Shown: positions 1 through 10,013, counted from the first letter of the stretch. The stretch is 64,000 nucleotides of DNA from an uncultured Clostridium sp. (GCA_900554175.1 USGK01000001.1:1-64000); one strand, 5' to 3'. The notes: generated by a model from the letters alone, not told the origin. Program-made: numbers and translations.

Positions 1-37
1 ATTTTTGTACATTTTTATTTTCCATTTTTTGTACATT
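1..37. repeat. Short direct repeat around TTTTTGTACATT
   Basis: The 12-mer TTTTTGTACATT occurs at 2-13 and again at 26-37, 24 bases apart, directly before the recombinase remnant. Its core TGTACA is a palindrome. It could be leftover attachment-site sequence or chance in AT-rich DNA; nothing further can be decided from one end of the window. Confidence 0.3.
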
Positions 38-53
38 CTTATATTATCATTAA

Positions 54-590
54 CAACATACTACAAATAAAAATGAATTAGAAAAAACTGTTTTAAAAAT
101 TGTAAATAATCAAATTGATTTAATTATAGAAATGGACAAAAAGATAGAACAGATAACAAAAGAAAATAAAGTAAACTATGATTATGAAATATTAAATCAT
201 AGATTAAATGAAGTAGATAAAGAGATAAATAAGAATGAGACACTAAAGAAATCGCTTATGAATGATTATTATAATAATTATATAAGTAAAGATGAATATG
301 ATGAATATTATAATGAATACAATAGTAAGTTAGTTAAATATTATAAACTAAAAAATCAAATAAAAAAGAAACTAGAGAAACTAGGATATAAATCTAAAGA
401 AAACAAAGAATGGATAAAGAAATTTATAAAAAATCACAATATGGAATATCTTACAAAAGAAATAATTGACGATTTAGTCGATAATATTTTTGTATTAGAA
501 AATGGAGATTTGAGAGTAGTATTTAAATATCAAGATGAATTTTTTGAAGCAAAAGACTTTATAAACAAAAATAAATGTGCTATAATGTAA
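54..590 (+). pseudogene. C-terminal remnant of a large serine recombinase
   Basis: The open frame runs from just after a TAA at 51-53 to the TAA at 588-590; the first ATG is at 132, but recognisable sequence begins before it (KNELEKTVLKIVNNQIDLI). It resembles the tail of TnpX/resolvase-type large serine recombinases: the segment just after the zinc ribbon, then a long charged coiled coil (about residues 20-100), then the terminal LTKEIIDDLVDNIFVLENGD block. The catalytic resolvase domain and the zinc-ribbon cysteines are absent, and a stop cuts the frame where the ribbon should be. It is probably a decayed trace of a former integrative element. Identification rests on overall pattern, not on a catalytic motif. 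Confidence 0.65.
578..586 (+). promoter_or_regulatory. Probable extended -10 promoter for rbgA
   Basis: TGCTATAAT (extended -10, TGnTATAAT) lies at the end of the recombinase remnant. The -35 position, TTTATA at 558-563, is weak, which is acceptable for an extended -10. Transcription would start near 593, about 70 bases before rbgA. Confidence 0.45.
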
Positions 591-663
591 GAGCCAAAAG
601 TGTTTGAATTGATTTTTATAATATATTTAAAGTCAATTTAGATATTAGAAAAGGAGTTTTTTG

Positions 664-1603
664 ATGAAGAAAAATGATATAAAAAATGATAAAAATAATA
701 ATGATAAAAGTTTTGCTAAAGTCCGTCTCAACTGGTACCCAGGTCACATGGCTAAGACCAAAAGGCAGATAGAAGAGGATTTAAAATTAATAGATGTGGT
801 AATAGAAATACTAGATGCAAGAATACCAGAAGCATCTAGAAATCCAGATATAAGAAAATTAACAGAAGGCAAGAAAAAAATAATATTATTAAATAAAGTA
901 GATTTAGCAGACGAAAAAGAAAGCAATATATGGATAAAAAAATTCAAAGAAAGCAATATAGAGGCTCTAATTGTAGATTGCAATACAGGTAAAGGTATAG
1001 ATAATGTTATAAAAGCCGTTCAAGAAATAATGAAAGAAGAGTTAGATAAATACGCTCAAAAAGGAAGAATAGGAAGAAAAATAAGAGTAATGGTACTTCG
1101 GAATACCAAATGTAGGAAAATCATCATTTATAAATAGAATTGCAAAAAATAATAGACTAGAAGTAGGGAATAAACCTGGAGTTACAAAGAAGAAACAATG
1201 GATAAGAGTTAATGAAAAAATAGAACTTTTAGATACGCCAGGTGTTTTATGGCCAAAATTCGAAGATCAAAAGACAGCATTAAATTTATCATATACAGGA
1301 ACAATTAAAGATGATGTATTAGAGCAAACAGAAATAGCATACCAACTTTTAAAATTTCTACTAGAAAATTACAGAAAAAGTGTGGAAGAAAGATATAAGT
1401 TGACTGAAGAATATATAGAAAAAATATTAAATCAAGATCAACTAGAAAATTTCAATATTTATGAAATTATGATAGAGATAGGAAAAAGAAGAGGCGCTAT
1501 TATGTCTGGAGGGAATGTAGATGATGAAAAAACAGCTAGATTAATATTAGATGATTTCAGAAGCGGAAAATTAGGAAGAATAACATTAGAAAAGGCAAAT
1601 TAA
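664..1603 (+). CDS. rbgA: Ribosome biogenesis GTPase RbgA (YlqF), interrupted by a +1 shift at CGG
   Basis: RbgA is a circularly permuted GTPase that acts late in 50S subunit assembly. Motifs in permuted order: WYPGHMAKT (24-32), DARIP (51-55), G4 NKVD (77-80), G1 GIPNVGKSS (146-154), G3 DTPGV (190-194), then the C-terminal helical domain. The ATG at 664 sits 7 bases after AAGGAG (651-656); a TTG at 661 is less well spaced. The zero frame stops at 1135-1137. Skipping C1099 of the codon CGG (1099-1101) reads CTT-GGA-ATA-CCA and restores the P-loop and the whole C-terminus to the TAA at 1601-1603, 312 residues in all. This is one of eight identical +1 sites in the window. Either frameshift decoding or a disrupted gene is possible; pattern evidence favours decoding. 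Confidence 0.9.
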
Positions 1604-1639
1604 AATTAGTTAAAAATAAATAATGGAAAGGGTATTAAA

Positions 1640-2047
1640 TTGAATATAGAAGATTTTATAAAAATAGAAAAAGACGAAACAGAAATAAACCAGATGTCGC
1701 CACTTGTATGGGCATATGTAGGAGATAGCGTATATGAGCTATACATAAGAACTCATTTAGTTGATACTACAAAACTTAATCCACATAAATTACATATCGA
1801 GGCAATAAAATATGTAAAAGCTGGAGCTCAATGTAATATTTTATCAAAAATAAAGGAAAACCTTACAGATGAAGAAAAAGATATAGTAAGACGTGGTAGA
1901 AATACTCAAAACCATCATTTACCTAAAAATTCAAATGTTCAAGAATATATGTATGCAACGGCATTTGAAGCACTAATAGGATATTTGTATTTAACAAAAA
2001 AATATGAAAGAGTAAAAGAATTGATAGAAATGGCAATATGTCAATAG
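1640..2047 (+). CDS. mrnC: Mini-ribonuclease III (MrnC)
   Basis: A single RNase III catalytic domain without the double-stranded RNA-binding domain, 135 residues, the usual size of Mini-III. In Bacillus subtilis this enzyme trims 23S rRNA ends. Visible motifs: SPLVWAYVGDSVYELYIR (the RNase III signature with acidic residues) near residues 20-37 and YMYATAFEALIGYLYL near 105-120, which carries the second acidic metal-binding residue. The start is TTG at 1640, 8-10 bases after GGAAAGGG. It follows rbgA by 36 bases, so the two probably form one ribosome-maturation transcript. Confidence 0.93.
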   Translation: MNIEDFIKIEKDETEINQMSPLVWAYVGDSVYELYIRTHLVDTTKLNPHKLHIEAIKYVKAGAQCNILSKIKENLTDEEKDIVRRGRNTQNHHLPKNSNVQEYMYATAFEALIGYLYLTKKYERVKELIEMAICQ

Positions 2048-2086
2048 AAAATTAATTAAATTTGCCGAATTTTTTATATGTTTGTA

Positions 2087-2115
2087 TTGACAAAATAAAA
2101 AAATGGGTATATTAT
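2087..2115 (+). promoter_or_regulatory. Promoter of the aspS T-box operon
   Basis: TTGACA (2087-2092), a 17-base spacer, then TATTAT (2110-2115): a near-consensus housekeeping promoter just upstream of the T-box leader. Confidence 0.8.
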
Positions 2116-2121
2116 ATATAA

Positions 2122-2329
2122 CATAAAAAGCAATGAAGATGCAAAGACGCTAAAGGTTACTTTTAGAGAAAAAGGGTCACCGGCTGTAAGCCCTTTAAGC
2201 AAACATAGCAGTTCGAAACACATTGGAGCTTAAATTAAAAGAGGAAAGTTTAAAATAAAGGTATACTTTCAAGATAGGGTGGTACCGCGGATATATATTC
2301 GTCCCTGCAGTTTTGCAGAGGGCGTTTTT
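2122..2329 (+). promoter_or_regulatory. T-box leader of aspS
   Basis: The canonical T-box sequence AGGGTGGTACCGCGG lies at 2276-2290. It is followed by a terminator hairpin, CGTCCCTGCAG (2300-2310) pairing with the GCAGAGGGCG arm, then a T-run ending near 2329. The upstream 150 bases fold into a stem I-like region. Uncharged tRNA binding to the specifier loop and T-box favours the antiterminator and transcription of aspS. Placement before aspS implies tRNA-Asp; the exact GAC/GAU specifier was not resolved by eye. Confidence 0.93.
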
Positions 2330-2415
2330 CTTTTGCAAAAATCTAAAAATATCTAATAAAAACTTAAAATATAAAATTATTAGGAAAAAGTATAAAAATG
2401 AAAGGAGAAAATTTT

Positions 2416-4167
2416 ATGAACGAGTACAGAACTCATAGGTGTGATGAAATCACATTAGAAGACGTAGGCAAAAAAGTTAGAATAGCCGGATTTGTAGAAA
2501 CAATAAGAGATTTAGGAGGAGTTGTTTTCTTAGATATAAGAGATATGTACGGAATTACACAAGTTGTAACATCAGCGGAATCAGAGGACGTAGATTTTGC
2601 ATCACATATTCCTATCGAATCATCAGTTACAGTTTATGGAACTGTAAGAAAAAGATCAGAAGATACAGTAAACCCTAAATTAAAAACAGGGTTAGTTGAA
2701 ATCTTTATAGAAGAAATAAAAATTTTAGGAAAGAGAACAAAAAATCTTCCATTTGAAGTAAATACAAATCAAGAAATAAGAGAAGATTTAAGATTACAAT
2801 ACAGATTTTTAGATTTAAGAAATGAAAAATTAAAAAATAATTTAATATTAAGAGCAAAAGTTTTACAATTTTTAAGAAGTCAGATGATAGAACAAGGATT
2901 CTTAGAAGTACAAACACCAATTCTTACATCATCATCACCAGAAGGGGCAAGAGATTACCTTGTACCAAGTAGATTACATGCTGGAAAGTTTTATGCACTT
3001 CCACAAGCACCACAACAATTTAAGCAACTTTTAATGGTATCAGGAATTGATAAATATTTTCAAATTGCACCATGTTTTAGAGATGAAGACGCAAGAGCCG
3101 ATAGAGCTCCAGGAGAATTTTATCAATTAGATGTAGAAATGGCATTTAGCACACAAGAAGACGTATTTAATGTAATTGAACCTGTAATGTATAATACATT
3201 TAAAAAGTTCTCAAATAAAAAAATAGCCAATTATCCATTCCCACGAATTTCTTACAGGGATGCAATGCTTAAATATGGTTCAGATAAACCAGATTTAAGA
3301 AATCCTTTATATATAATTGATTTATCAGAATTCTTTAATCAATGTACATTTAAACCATTTATGAATACAACAGTAAGGGCAATAAAAGTAAAAGGGCATT
3401 TATCAAAAGGATTCCATGAAAAAATGTTGGATTATGCAAAATCAATTGGAATGGGAGGCCTTGGATATTTAGAAGTTCAAGAAGATTTAAGCTTTAAAGG
3501 ACCAATCGATAAATTTATACCTGAAAATTTAAAGAAAGAATTATTAAAATTAGCAGATTTAGAAAAAGAAGATACAATTTTCTTTATAGCAGATAATAAA
3601 ACAAGAGCAGCAGAGCTTGCTGGACAAATAAGAATGGAACTTGGAAGAAGACTTAATTTAATAGACGAAGATGTATTTCAATTCTGTTGGATAGTAGATT
3701 TTCCAATGTTTGAATTAGACGAACACGGAGATTTACAATTTAGTCATAATCCATTCTCAATGCCACAAGGAGGATTAGAAGCTTTAGAAAATCAAGATCC
3801 GTTAGAAATCTTAGCATATCAATATGATATAGTATGTAACGGAATAGAACTTTCATCAGGAGCTGTAAGAAATCATGATATAAATATAATGTTAAAAGCT
3901 TTTTCTATGGCTGGATATACAGAAGAACAAGTTAAAACAAAATTTGGAGCATTATTTACAGCATTCCAATTTGGTGCACCACCACATGCAGGTGTAGCAC
4001 CTGGAATTGATAGAATGCTTATGCTTTTGACAGAATCAGAAACAATAAGAGAAGTAATAGCATTCCCATTAAATAGCAAAGCCCAAGACTTAATGATGGG
4101 TGCACCAGGAAATGTGACAAGAGAACAATTAAGAGATGTTCATATAGAAGTTATAGAGAAAAAATAG
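2416..4167 (+). CDS. aspS: Aspartyl-tRNA synthetase (probably non-discriminating)
   Basis: A class II synthetase of 583 residues, the bacterial AspRS length with the inserted GAD domain. It shows the N-terminal OB-fold anticodon-binding domain (VRIAGFVETIRDLGG), motif 2 (FRDEDARADRAPGEFYQLD) and motif 3 (GVAPGIDRMLMLL). The ATG at 2416 was chosen because AAAGGAG (2401-2407) precedes it; an ATG at 2398 has no ribosome site. It stands directly upstream of gatCAB. Together these suggest a non-discriminating AspRS that also charges tRNA-Asn with Asp for conversion by GatCAB; this is inference from context. It is regulated by the T-box upstream. Confidence 0.97.
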   Translation: MNEYRTHRCDEITLEDVGKKVRIAGFVETIRDLGGVVFLDIRDMYGITQVVTSAESEDVDFASHIPIESSVTVYGTVRKRSEDTVNPKLKTGLVEIFIEEIKILGKRTKNLPFEVNTNQEIREDLRLQYRFLDLRNEKLKNNLILRAKVLQFLRSQMIEQGFLEVQTPILTSSSPEGARDYLVPSRLHAGKFYALPQAPQQFKQLLMVSGIDKYFQIAPCFRDEDARADRAPGEFYQLDVEMAFSTQEDVFNVIEPVMYNTFKKFSNKKIANYPFPRISYRDAMLKYGSDKPDLRNPLYIIDLSEFFNQCTFKPFMNTTVRAIKVKGHLSKGFHEKMLDYAKSIGMGGLGYLEVQEDLSFKGPIDKFIPENLKKELLKLADLEKEDTIFFIADNKTRAAELAGQIRMELGRRLNLIDEDVFQFCWIVDFPMFELDEHGDLQFSHNPFSMPQGGLEALENQDPLEILAYQYDIVCNGIELSSGAVRNHDINIMLKAFSMAGYTEEQVKTKFGALFTAFQFGAPPHAGVAPGIDRMLMLLTESETIREVIAFPLNSKAQDLMMGAPGNVTREQLRDVHIEVIEKK

Positions 4168-4198
4168 AAATTTTAGATAAAAAAGGAGGATTTAAAAT

Positions 4199-4486
4199 AT
4201 GAAAGTAAGTAAAGAAGAAATCTTACACATAGCAAATCTTGCACAATTAAGTTTAAAAGATGACGAGGTAGATAAGTATATAGAAAATCTAGAAGACATT
4301 CTAAATTTTGCAGAAGTAGTAAACAATGCACCAGTAGAAGATTTAGACATAACAATAGGAGCAAACGAATCTAAAAATGTCTTTAGAAAAGACGAAATAA
4401 AAATATTTGAAGATAATGCTTCATTATTACAAAATGCAATTGATCCAGAACAAAATATGTTTAAACTACCAAAGGTTATAAATTAA
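4199..4486 (+). CDS. gatC: Asp/Glu-tRNA amidotransferase subunit C
   Basis: The small subunit of the heterotrimeric GatCAB amidotransferase, which turns misacylated Asp-tRNA-Asn or Glu-tRNA-Gln into the amide form. It has 95 residues, the family norm, with the typical N-terminus (ISKEEI-like VSKEEILHIANLAQLSL) and C-terminal VFRKDEI and FKLPKVI. The start has AAAGGAGG 10 bases upstream. The 31-base gap from aspS and the gatA-gatB genes that follow indicate one operon under T-box control. Confidence 0.96.
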   Translation: MKVSKEEILHIANLAQLSLKDDEVDKYIENLEDILNFAEVVNNAPVEDLDITIGANESKNVFRKDEIKIFEDNASLLQNAIDPEQNMFKLPKVIN

Positions 4487-4584
4487 ATGAATTGTTTTAG
4501 AGTTGGTGAAAATATCTATTGCTAAAAATTAAATCATTTACTCTAAAATATCTAGATATATATTTATCAAAAGGAGGAAAAATT

Positions 4585-6051
4585 ATGGATATAACAAATT
4601 TAACTGTTCATGAATTAAAAGAAAAATTAGCTAGTAAAGAACTTACTATAACAGAGATTAATAAAGCTTATATAGACAGAATTAATGAAAAAGAAAAAGA
4701 TGTTCAAGCGTTTGTTACCGAGTTAACAGATGATGCTATGGTTAAAGCCAAAGATATAGAAGACAGAGTAAATAAAGGAGAAGTTAAAGGAGAATTCGCA
4801 GGAATTCCAATAGGAATTAAGGATAATATTTGCACAAAAGGTGTAAAAACAACATGTTCTTCAAAAATGCTTGAAAATTTCATTTCGCCTTACGATGCTA
4901 CTGTAATGGATAAATTAAATAGTGAAAATATGATTAATTTAGGAAAATTAAACATGGATGAATTTGCTATGGGAGGTTCAACAGAAACATCATATTTCAA
5001 AAAAACAAAAAATCCATGGAATTTAAATAAAGTACCAGGAGGATCATCAGGAGGATCTGCTGCAGCTGTTGCAAGTAATATGGTACCTTGGGCACTAGGA
5101 TCTGATACAGGTGGATCAATTAGACAACCCTCAGCATTCTGTGGAGTTGTTGGATTAAAACCAACATATGGATTGGTTTCAAGATATGGATTAGTTGCAT
5201 TTGCATCAAGTTTAGATCAAATAGGACCTATTACAAAAGATGTAAGAGATAGTGCAATGCTTTTAAATATAATTACAGGACATGACGAAAAGGATACAAC
5301 ATCAGTAGATAGACCCAAAAAAGATTATGTAAAATCACTTAATGGTAGTGTAAAAGGACTTAAAATAGGTGTGCCAAAGGAGTTTTTTGCAGAAGGTATA
5401 AATGAAGAAGTTAAAGCAAAGTTACAAGATGCAATAGAAAAATACAAAGAATTAGGCGCAGAAGTTGAAGAATTTTCACTTGATGTTGCAAAATATTCTT
5501 TGGCTGCTTATTATATAATAGCTTGTGCAGAGGCAAGTTCGAACTTAGGTAGATTTGATGGAATAAGATACACTTATAGAACACCGGAATTTAAAAATTT
5601 AAAGGAAATCTATAAAAAATCAAGAAGTGAAGGGTTTGGTCCAGAGGTAAAAAGAAGAATTATACTAGGAACATATGTATTATCTTCAGGATATTATGAT
5701 GCATACTATAAAAAGGCTCAAAAAGTTCGTACACTTGTATCAAGAGAATTTTCGAAAGCATTTGAAAAATATGATGTAATACTTACACCAACATCACCAA
5801 CAGTAGCATTTGATATTGGATCAAAATCAAGTAATCCATTAGAAATGTATTTGGCTGATATATGTACAGTTTCAGTAAATATTGCAGGACTTCCAGGAAT
5901 TTCAATTCCATGCGGTGTAGATAAAGAAAATATGCCAGTAGGTATGCAGTTAATAGGAAATAAATTCCAAGAAGAGACTATTTTAAATGCTGCATATACA
6001 TTTGAACAAGCAATTAAATTTAGAGATAATTATAAACCTTTATTTAAGTAA
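4585..6051 (+). CDS. gatA: Asp/Glu-tRNA amidotransferase subunit A
   Basis: The amidase-signature glutaminase subunit of GatCAB, 488 residues. The catalytic Ser-cisSer-Lys elements are visible: [14 protein letters not shown] (Lys) near residues 72-85, [13 protein letters not shown] near 150-162, and [12 protein letters not shown] near 172-183. It liberates ammonia from glutamine and passes it to GatB. The ATG at 4585 follows AAGGAGG (4571-4577) closely, whereas the frame is open upstream from 4519 without a ribosome site. Confidence 0.97.
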   Translation: MDITNLTVHELKEKLASKELTITEINKAYIDRINEKEKDVQAFVTELTDDAMVKAKDIEDRVNKGEVKGEFAGIPIGIKDNICTKGVKTTCSSKMLENFISPYDATVMDKLNSENMINLGKLNMDEFAMGGSTETSYFKKTKNPWNLNKVPGGSSGGSAAAVASNMVPWALGSDTGGSIRQPSAFCGVVGLKPTYGLVSRYGLVAFASSLDQIGPITKDVRDSAMLLNIITGHDEKDTTSVDRPKKDYVKSLNGSVKGLKIGVPKEFFAEGINEEVKAKLQDAIEKYKELGAEVEEFSLDVAKYSLAAYYIIACAEASSNLGRFDGIRYTYRTPEFKNLKEIYKKSRSEGFGPEVKRRIILGTYVLSSGYYDAYYKKAQKVRTLVSREFSKAFEKYDVILTPTSPTVAFDIGSKSSNPLEMYLADICTVSVNIAGLPGISIPCGVDKENMPVGMQLIGNKFQEETILNAAYTFEQAIKFRDNYKPLFK

Positions 6052-6144
6052 TTTATGACAGTAGATATAGCTTAAATATAAGAAAATTTGAAATTATTAT
6101 AAAATTATTTTTAGTTATATTTAAATAGAAAGGAGAAGATAGTA

Positions 6145-7584
6145 ATGTCAAGAAACGATTATGAAGTAGTAATGGGACTAGAAGTTCACGCAGAACTTGC
6201 AACAAAAACAAAGATATTTTGTTCATGTCCAACAGAATTTGGAGGAGCTCCGAATACACATACATGCCCAATATGTATGGCAATGCCAGGAACACTACCT
6301 GTATTAAATGAGAAAGTTGTAGAATATGCAGTAAAAGCAGGACTTGCAACGAATTGTCAAATATCAAGAGATAGTAAAAATGATAGAAAAAATTATTTCT
6401 ATCCAGATTTACCAAAAGCATATCAAATATCTCAATTCGATAAACCATTATGTTTTGAGGGATATATAGAAATCGAAACAGATGAAGGTAAAAAGAAAAT
6501 AAGATTAGAAAGAATTCATATAGAAGAAGATGCAGGAAAATTAAATCATGATGAATTTGGAGGGGGAACACTTGTAGATTTAAATAGAGCAGGAGTACCA
6601 CTAATAGAAATAGTTTCTAAGCCGGATTTAAGAAGTGCAGATGAAGTAGACAAGTATTTGAAAAAATTAAAATCAATACTTGAATATATAGAAGTGTCTG
6701 ATTGTAAAATGCAAGAAGGGTCTTTGAGGGCAGATGTAAATGTATCAGTACGTAAAAAAGGTGATGATAAATTAGGAACTCGTACAGAAATGAAAAATAT
6801 GAACTCTTTTAGAAGTATTACAAGAGCTATTGAATATGAAGTAGAAAGACAAATAGATGTAATAGAAGCTGGAGGAAAAGTAGAACAAGAAACTTTAAGA
6901 TGGGATGATGTATCTGGAAAAACATTTTCAATGAGAGATAAAGAAGATGCACAAGATTACAGATATTTTCCTGATCCAGATTTAGTAGCAATTAAATTAT
7001 CAGAAGAATATATTGAAAATATAAAAGAAAATTTACCAGAACTTCCAGAATCAAGACATGAAAGATACTTAAATGAATATAAAATGTCAGAAAAAGATGC
7101 AAATATTATAGTATCTTCAAAATTCCTATCAGATTTATTTGAAGAAGCAAGTAAAATTTGCAATAATCCAAAATCAGTATGTAACTGGATAATTTCAGAT
7201 ATATCAAGAATACTAAACGAGAAAGAAATTGATCCAAATGAAATTCCATTTAGCGGAAAAATGCTTGCAGAACTTGTAGAATTAATAGATAAAGGAACAA
7301 TAAGTTCGAGCATTGGTAAAAAAGTATTGGAAGAATTATTTGAAAGTCCTAAATCACCAGAAGAAATCGTAAAAGAAAAAGGATGGATTCAAATCTCTGA
7401 TGAGGGAGAAATAAAAAAAGTTGTAATAGATATAATCGAAGCAAACCCTAATTCAGTTGCGGATTATAAAGGAGGAAAGGAAAAAGCCTTAGGATTTTTA
7501 GTTGGTCAAGCTATGAAACAAACTAAAGGAAAAGCAAATCCTCAATTATTAAATAAGCTATTTAAAGAGGAATTAAGTAAATAA
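6145..7584 (+). CDS. gatB: Asp/Glu-tRNA amidotransferase subunit B
   Basis: The kinase/transamidase subunit of GatCAB, 479 residues. It has the N-terminal cradle domain (YEVVMGLEVHAEL), the zinc-binding cysteines CSCPTEFGG...HTCPICMAMPG, the central RADVNVSVR and GTRTEMKNMNSFR motifs, and a C-terminal YqeY-like tail domain that binds tRNA. The ribosome site is AAAGGAG about 9 bases before the ATG. It is the last gene of the aspS operon and ends 4 bases before a strong hairpin terminator. Confidence 0.97.
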   Translation: MSRNDYEVVMGLEVHAELATKTKIFCSCPTEFGGAPNTHTCPICMAMPGTLPVLNEKVVEYAVKAGLATNCQISRDSKNDRKNYFYPDLPKAYQISQFDKPLCFEGYIEIETDEGKKKIRLERIHIEEDAGKLNHDEFGGGTLVDLNRAGVPLIEIVSKPDLRSADEVDKYLKKLKSILEYIEVSDCKMQEGSLRADVNVSVRKKGDDKLGTRTEMKNMNSFRSITRAIEYEVERQIDVIEAGGKVEQETLRWDDVSGKTFSMRDKEDAQDYRYFPDPDLVAIKLSEEYIENIKENLPELPESRHERYLNEYKMSEKDANIIVSSKFLSDLFEEASKICNNPKSVCNWIISDISRILNEKEIDPNEIPFSGKMLAELVELIDKGTISSSIGKKVLEELFESPKSPEEIVKEKGWIQISDEGEIKKVVIDIIEANPNSVADYKGGKEKALGFLVGQAMKQTKGKANPQLLNKLFKEELSK

Positions 7585-7587
7585 AAA

Positions 7588-7626
7588 AGAAAAAAGTCTG
7601 ACAATAAATGTTAGACTTTTTCTTTT
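7588..7626. terminator. Bidirectional terminator after gatB
   Basis: AAAAAGTCTGACA pairs with TGTTAGACTTTTT around a short AATAAA-type loop (one G-U pair), with A-runs and T-runs on both sides. It can therefore serve both the gatB operon and the converging minus-strand gene at 7652. Confidence 0.8.
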
Positions 7627-7651
7627 AGAAGTTGGAACCCATAGCATAGAA

Positions 7652-8128
7652 TTATTTCTTTGATTTCAATGTCTTGACTAATGTTCTTGAACGAGAAAGT
7701 GAATCTTCCAACTGACAAATTATATTGTACTGTTGTGAGATTTTTTCGTCCTTTAATTTAAGTTGAGTTTCCCTTTGTTGTAACAATTTGATTAGTTTTG
7801 ATTTTTCTTTAGTAAGTTCTTCATTTTTATTATTAAGTTTTAAAGCTGATCTTGAAGTAAGCTTAATAAAATAATAAAAACCTATTAAAGAACAAATTGA
7901 AAAACCCACTAAGGGAATAATATTCAAGTACAACTCTGGAAGACACAATATGCCAAATATATGGCATATTATAACCAAAAACGATACGGTAAATGCAAGA
8001 AAAAAAATTTTACCTAGAAAATAAATTTTTCTTAATTCTTTGATATTTTTCTTGCTTTGTTGGGGTTCCTCAGCGAATGTTCCTGTTTTTCCTTTGGTCG
8101 ATTGCTTTGTTGCTACAGTTTGTTTCAT
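7652..8128 (-). CDS. Unknown membrane protein with C-terminal coiled coil
   Basis: I do not recognise this 158-residue protein. The N-terminal 35 residues are polar and basic. Two hydrophobic helices follow (about 36-60 and 68-90), then a charged, Gln/Lys/Glu-rich coiled coil of about 60 residues to the end. The chosen start ATG at 8128 is 9 bases after AAGGAGG; an upstream in-frame ATG at 8170 lacks a ribosome site. It is monocistronic and converges on gatB. Codon use is more mixed than in the housekeeping genes, as in four other small minus-strand orphans in this window (10460, 52071, 53577, 60088). Confidence 0.6.
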   Translation of the reverse strand: MKQTVATKQSTKGKTGTFAEEPQQSKKNIKELRKIYFLGKIFFLAFTVSFLVIICHIFGILCLPELYLNIIPLVGFSICSLIGFYYFIKLTSRSALKLNNKNEELTKEKSKLIKLLQQRETQLKLKDEKISQQYNIICQLEDSLSRSRTLVKTLKSKK

Positions 8129-8231
8129 ACTTTTTGGCCTCCTTAAGCCTGTTTTACGTCCATTATACACAAAATAGACGGATATGAATATTTATACAAC
8201 TTTATTATACCAAAATATAAGAAAAAAGTCA

Positions 8232-8272
8232 ACAATTTTCATAAATTAGTATGAGTTTTTCTTGCTGGGGAA
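8232..8272 (+). repeat. Left inverted repeat of the IS
   Basis: Begins ACAATTTTCATAA and ends CTGGGGAA. It matches the reverse complement of 10014-10054 at 34 of 41 positions, with the mismatches clustered in the middle T/A-rich part. Confidence 0.8.
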
Positions 8273-8415
8273 TCCCCTAGATTTCAATATTTTTAAGCAC
8301 TAAGCTATAATTTGATTTAAAAATTCTCGATTTAAACTACATTTAGTTTACTACATTAATTATTTAAAATCAACCTTAATAAGCCAAAAATACTATAATT
8401 TTTTTGACTTTTAGT

Positions 8416-9917
8416 TTAATTTCTTAACATTAATTCACTACATTTTTTACCGTTTAACAAGTCTATTATAAACTTTTTAGTCCCTCCAACAAAGTTGTCT
8501 GCTATCTTATATTTTCCTGCATATACAAGCTCATTATATTTAATTTTCCTTACTTTTACTGGTTCGGATATTCTTTGTGATAGTTCTTCTAATATTTCTT
8601 CTTTAGCTTTGTTTGTAATAACTTCTGTTAGCGTTCCATTCATTTTGTTCATTATTACTTTCAACATTGCTTCAGCACCTTCTAGGCTCCAACTTGTTCT
8701 GTTTTTCTTCATTCTGTCTCTACATACACAGTACATTTGGCTTTCCTCTGAACCTAGAGAGGGAAGTGTTTCTTTATATTTTTCTAATTGTTCTTCCTTG
8801 TATCCTAATTTATATTGATACCTCAATAATCCTCCTTGATTATTCCTTAAATATTCTTCTAACTCAGTTACTTTCTCTAATTCAGCTATTTTCTTGTCTG
8901 TTTCTAATTCAACTTTGTAGTTAAATATTAAACTAAATATGTCTTCTGCTTGCTCTGTGTATACGATTTCCTGCATCTTCTTTAAGTATTCTTCATCGCT
9001 TACCGCCATATATATTTTCTTTTGAATATGAGCCATATCTAACTGGAATAGCTCTTTTGCTCCTTCAACTATACTTCCTGTCCAATCAGCTCCATCTCCA
9101 TTTATTACTACATTTTTTATCTCATGTTCTTTGTAGGTTGTTCCTATTGTAGTATCTTCGATTCTTTTTAATTGGCTCGCTTTTGATGCTGTTCCTATTA
9201 TTATTTTGTTTTTTAATTTATAGTCATTTGTGTATCTTGGCTCTTTTCCTTCATGGATTACAGCGATTTTTAGTTCAATTCCGTTTTTTTTTTCTTTTTA
9301 TTTTTCTTCTTTTTAAAATGTTTTACTTTAAATTTCTTTTTTCCTTTATGTTTCTTTGATTTCTGTTTCTTAACATAGATTCCATCATGCTCACAGAACA
9401 CATATTGAGCCTCTTTTGAACCTTCAATTTTTCCTTGTTCATATAGTTTTATTTTTTCTTCTTCTAATTTTTTTATTTTCCTCCCTAAAGCTAAAACTAT
9501 ATTTCTTACAGCAGTATAGGAGATATAGCTATCTGTATCTTCTGATATTGTTTTTGCTGTTTCTCTATATGATTTCTTCGTTATTTCTCTTGTTATCATT
9601 TCTACTACACTTTGTGAGTATTCTCCAAACTCGTTTATTTCAAGTAATTCATCTAAAAGATATACATATTTTTTTGTCCCATTTATTACCATTTCATATC
9701 TTCTTCTAGCTATAGGTATTTCTCCTAATCTACTTTTTATTGTTGTTGCTTGAAAGTCTTTTGGCTTAAAGAGTTCTGTATCTCTATGATCTTTTATTAG
9801 CTTATCTATCATTCTTAATTCATCTTGTATCAGCTTTCTTCCTAATTCCATCATTTTTTTATAAATATTTTCTTCTAAACTATTGAAATTCACTTTCTCA
9901 TTTGATATCATTTTCAT
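8416..9917 (-). CDS. ISLre2 (UPF0236) transposase, split by a frame change at an A10 run
   Basis: The N-terminal part (from ATG 9917, after a GAGGTG site) and the C-terminal part belong to one transposase of about 500 residues. Family motifs: RRRYEMV, the DGIYV block, NGDGADW, the LDMAHIQKK block, and RTSWSLEGAEAM near the C-terminus. The first frame ends at 9270 in a lysine-rich stretch. A -1 change at a run of ten A residues (minus strand, 9284-9293) continues as NGIELKIAVIHEGKE in the conserved frame. Ribosomal or polymerase slippage on A10 could yield full protein; a plain pseudogene is also possible. This break is not at CGG, unlike the other frame changes in the window. Confidence 0.85.
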
Positions 9918-10013
9918 AAACAAAAGCACCTCATTTATAATTTTTTTTCGCAATTCAAATTATATAATTAGTGCTTTTGTTTTTCTATATTTATTTAAAA
10001 TTTTTTTTATTTT

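Noticed and set aside
1560..1570. CGG in rbgA at 1564-1566 as a further shift site
   Set aside because: It is out of frame (AGC-GGA) in the restored reading frame, as are the many other CGG trinucleotides in intact genes.
6053..6601. 182-codon minus-strand ORF over the gatB start
   Set aside because: It is a shadow of the gatB reading frame, Leu/Phe-rich as expected from antisense of A-rich codons, with no ribosome site.
9270..9300. Counting the transposase frame break as a ninth CGG site
   Set aside because: A CGG trinucleotide is present but is not in the zero frame there; the change needed is -1 at an A10 run.
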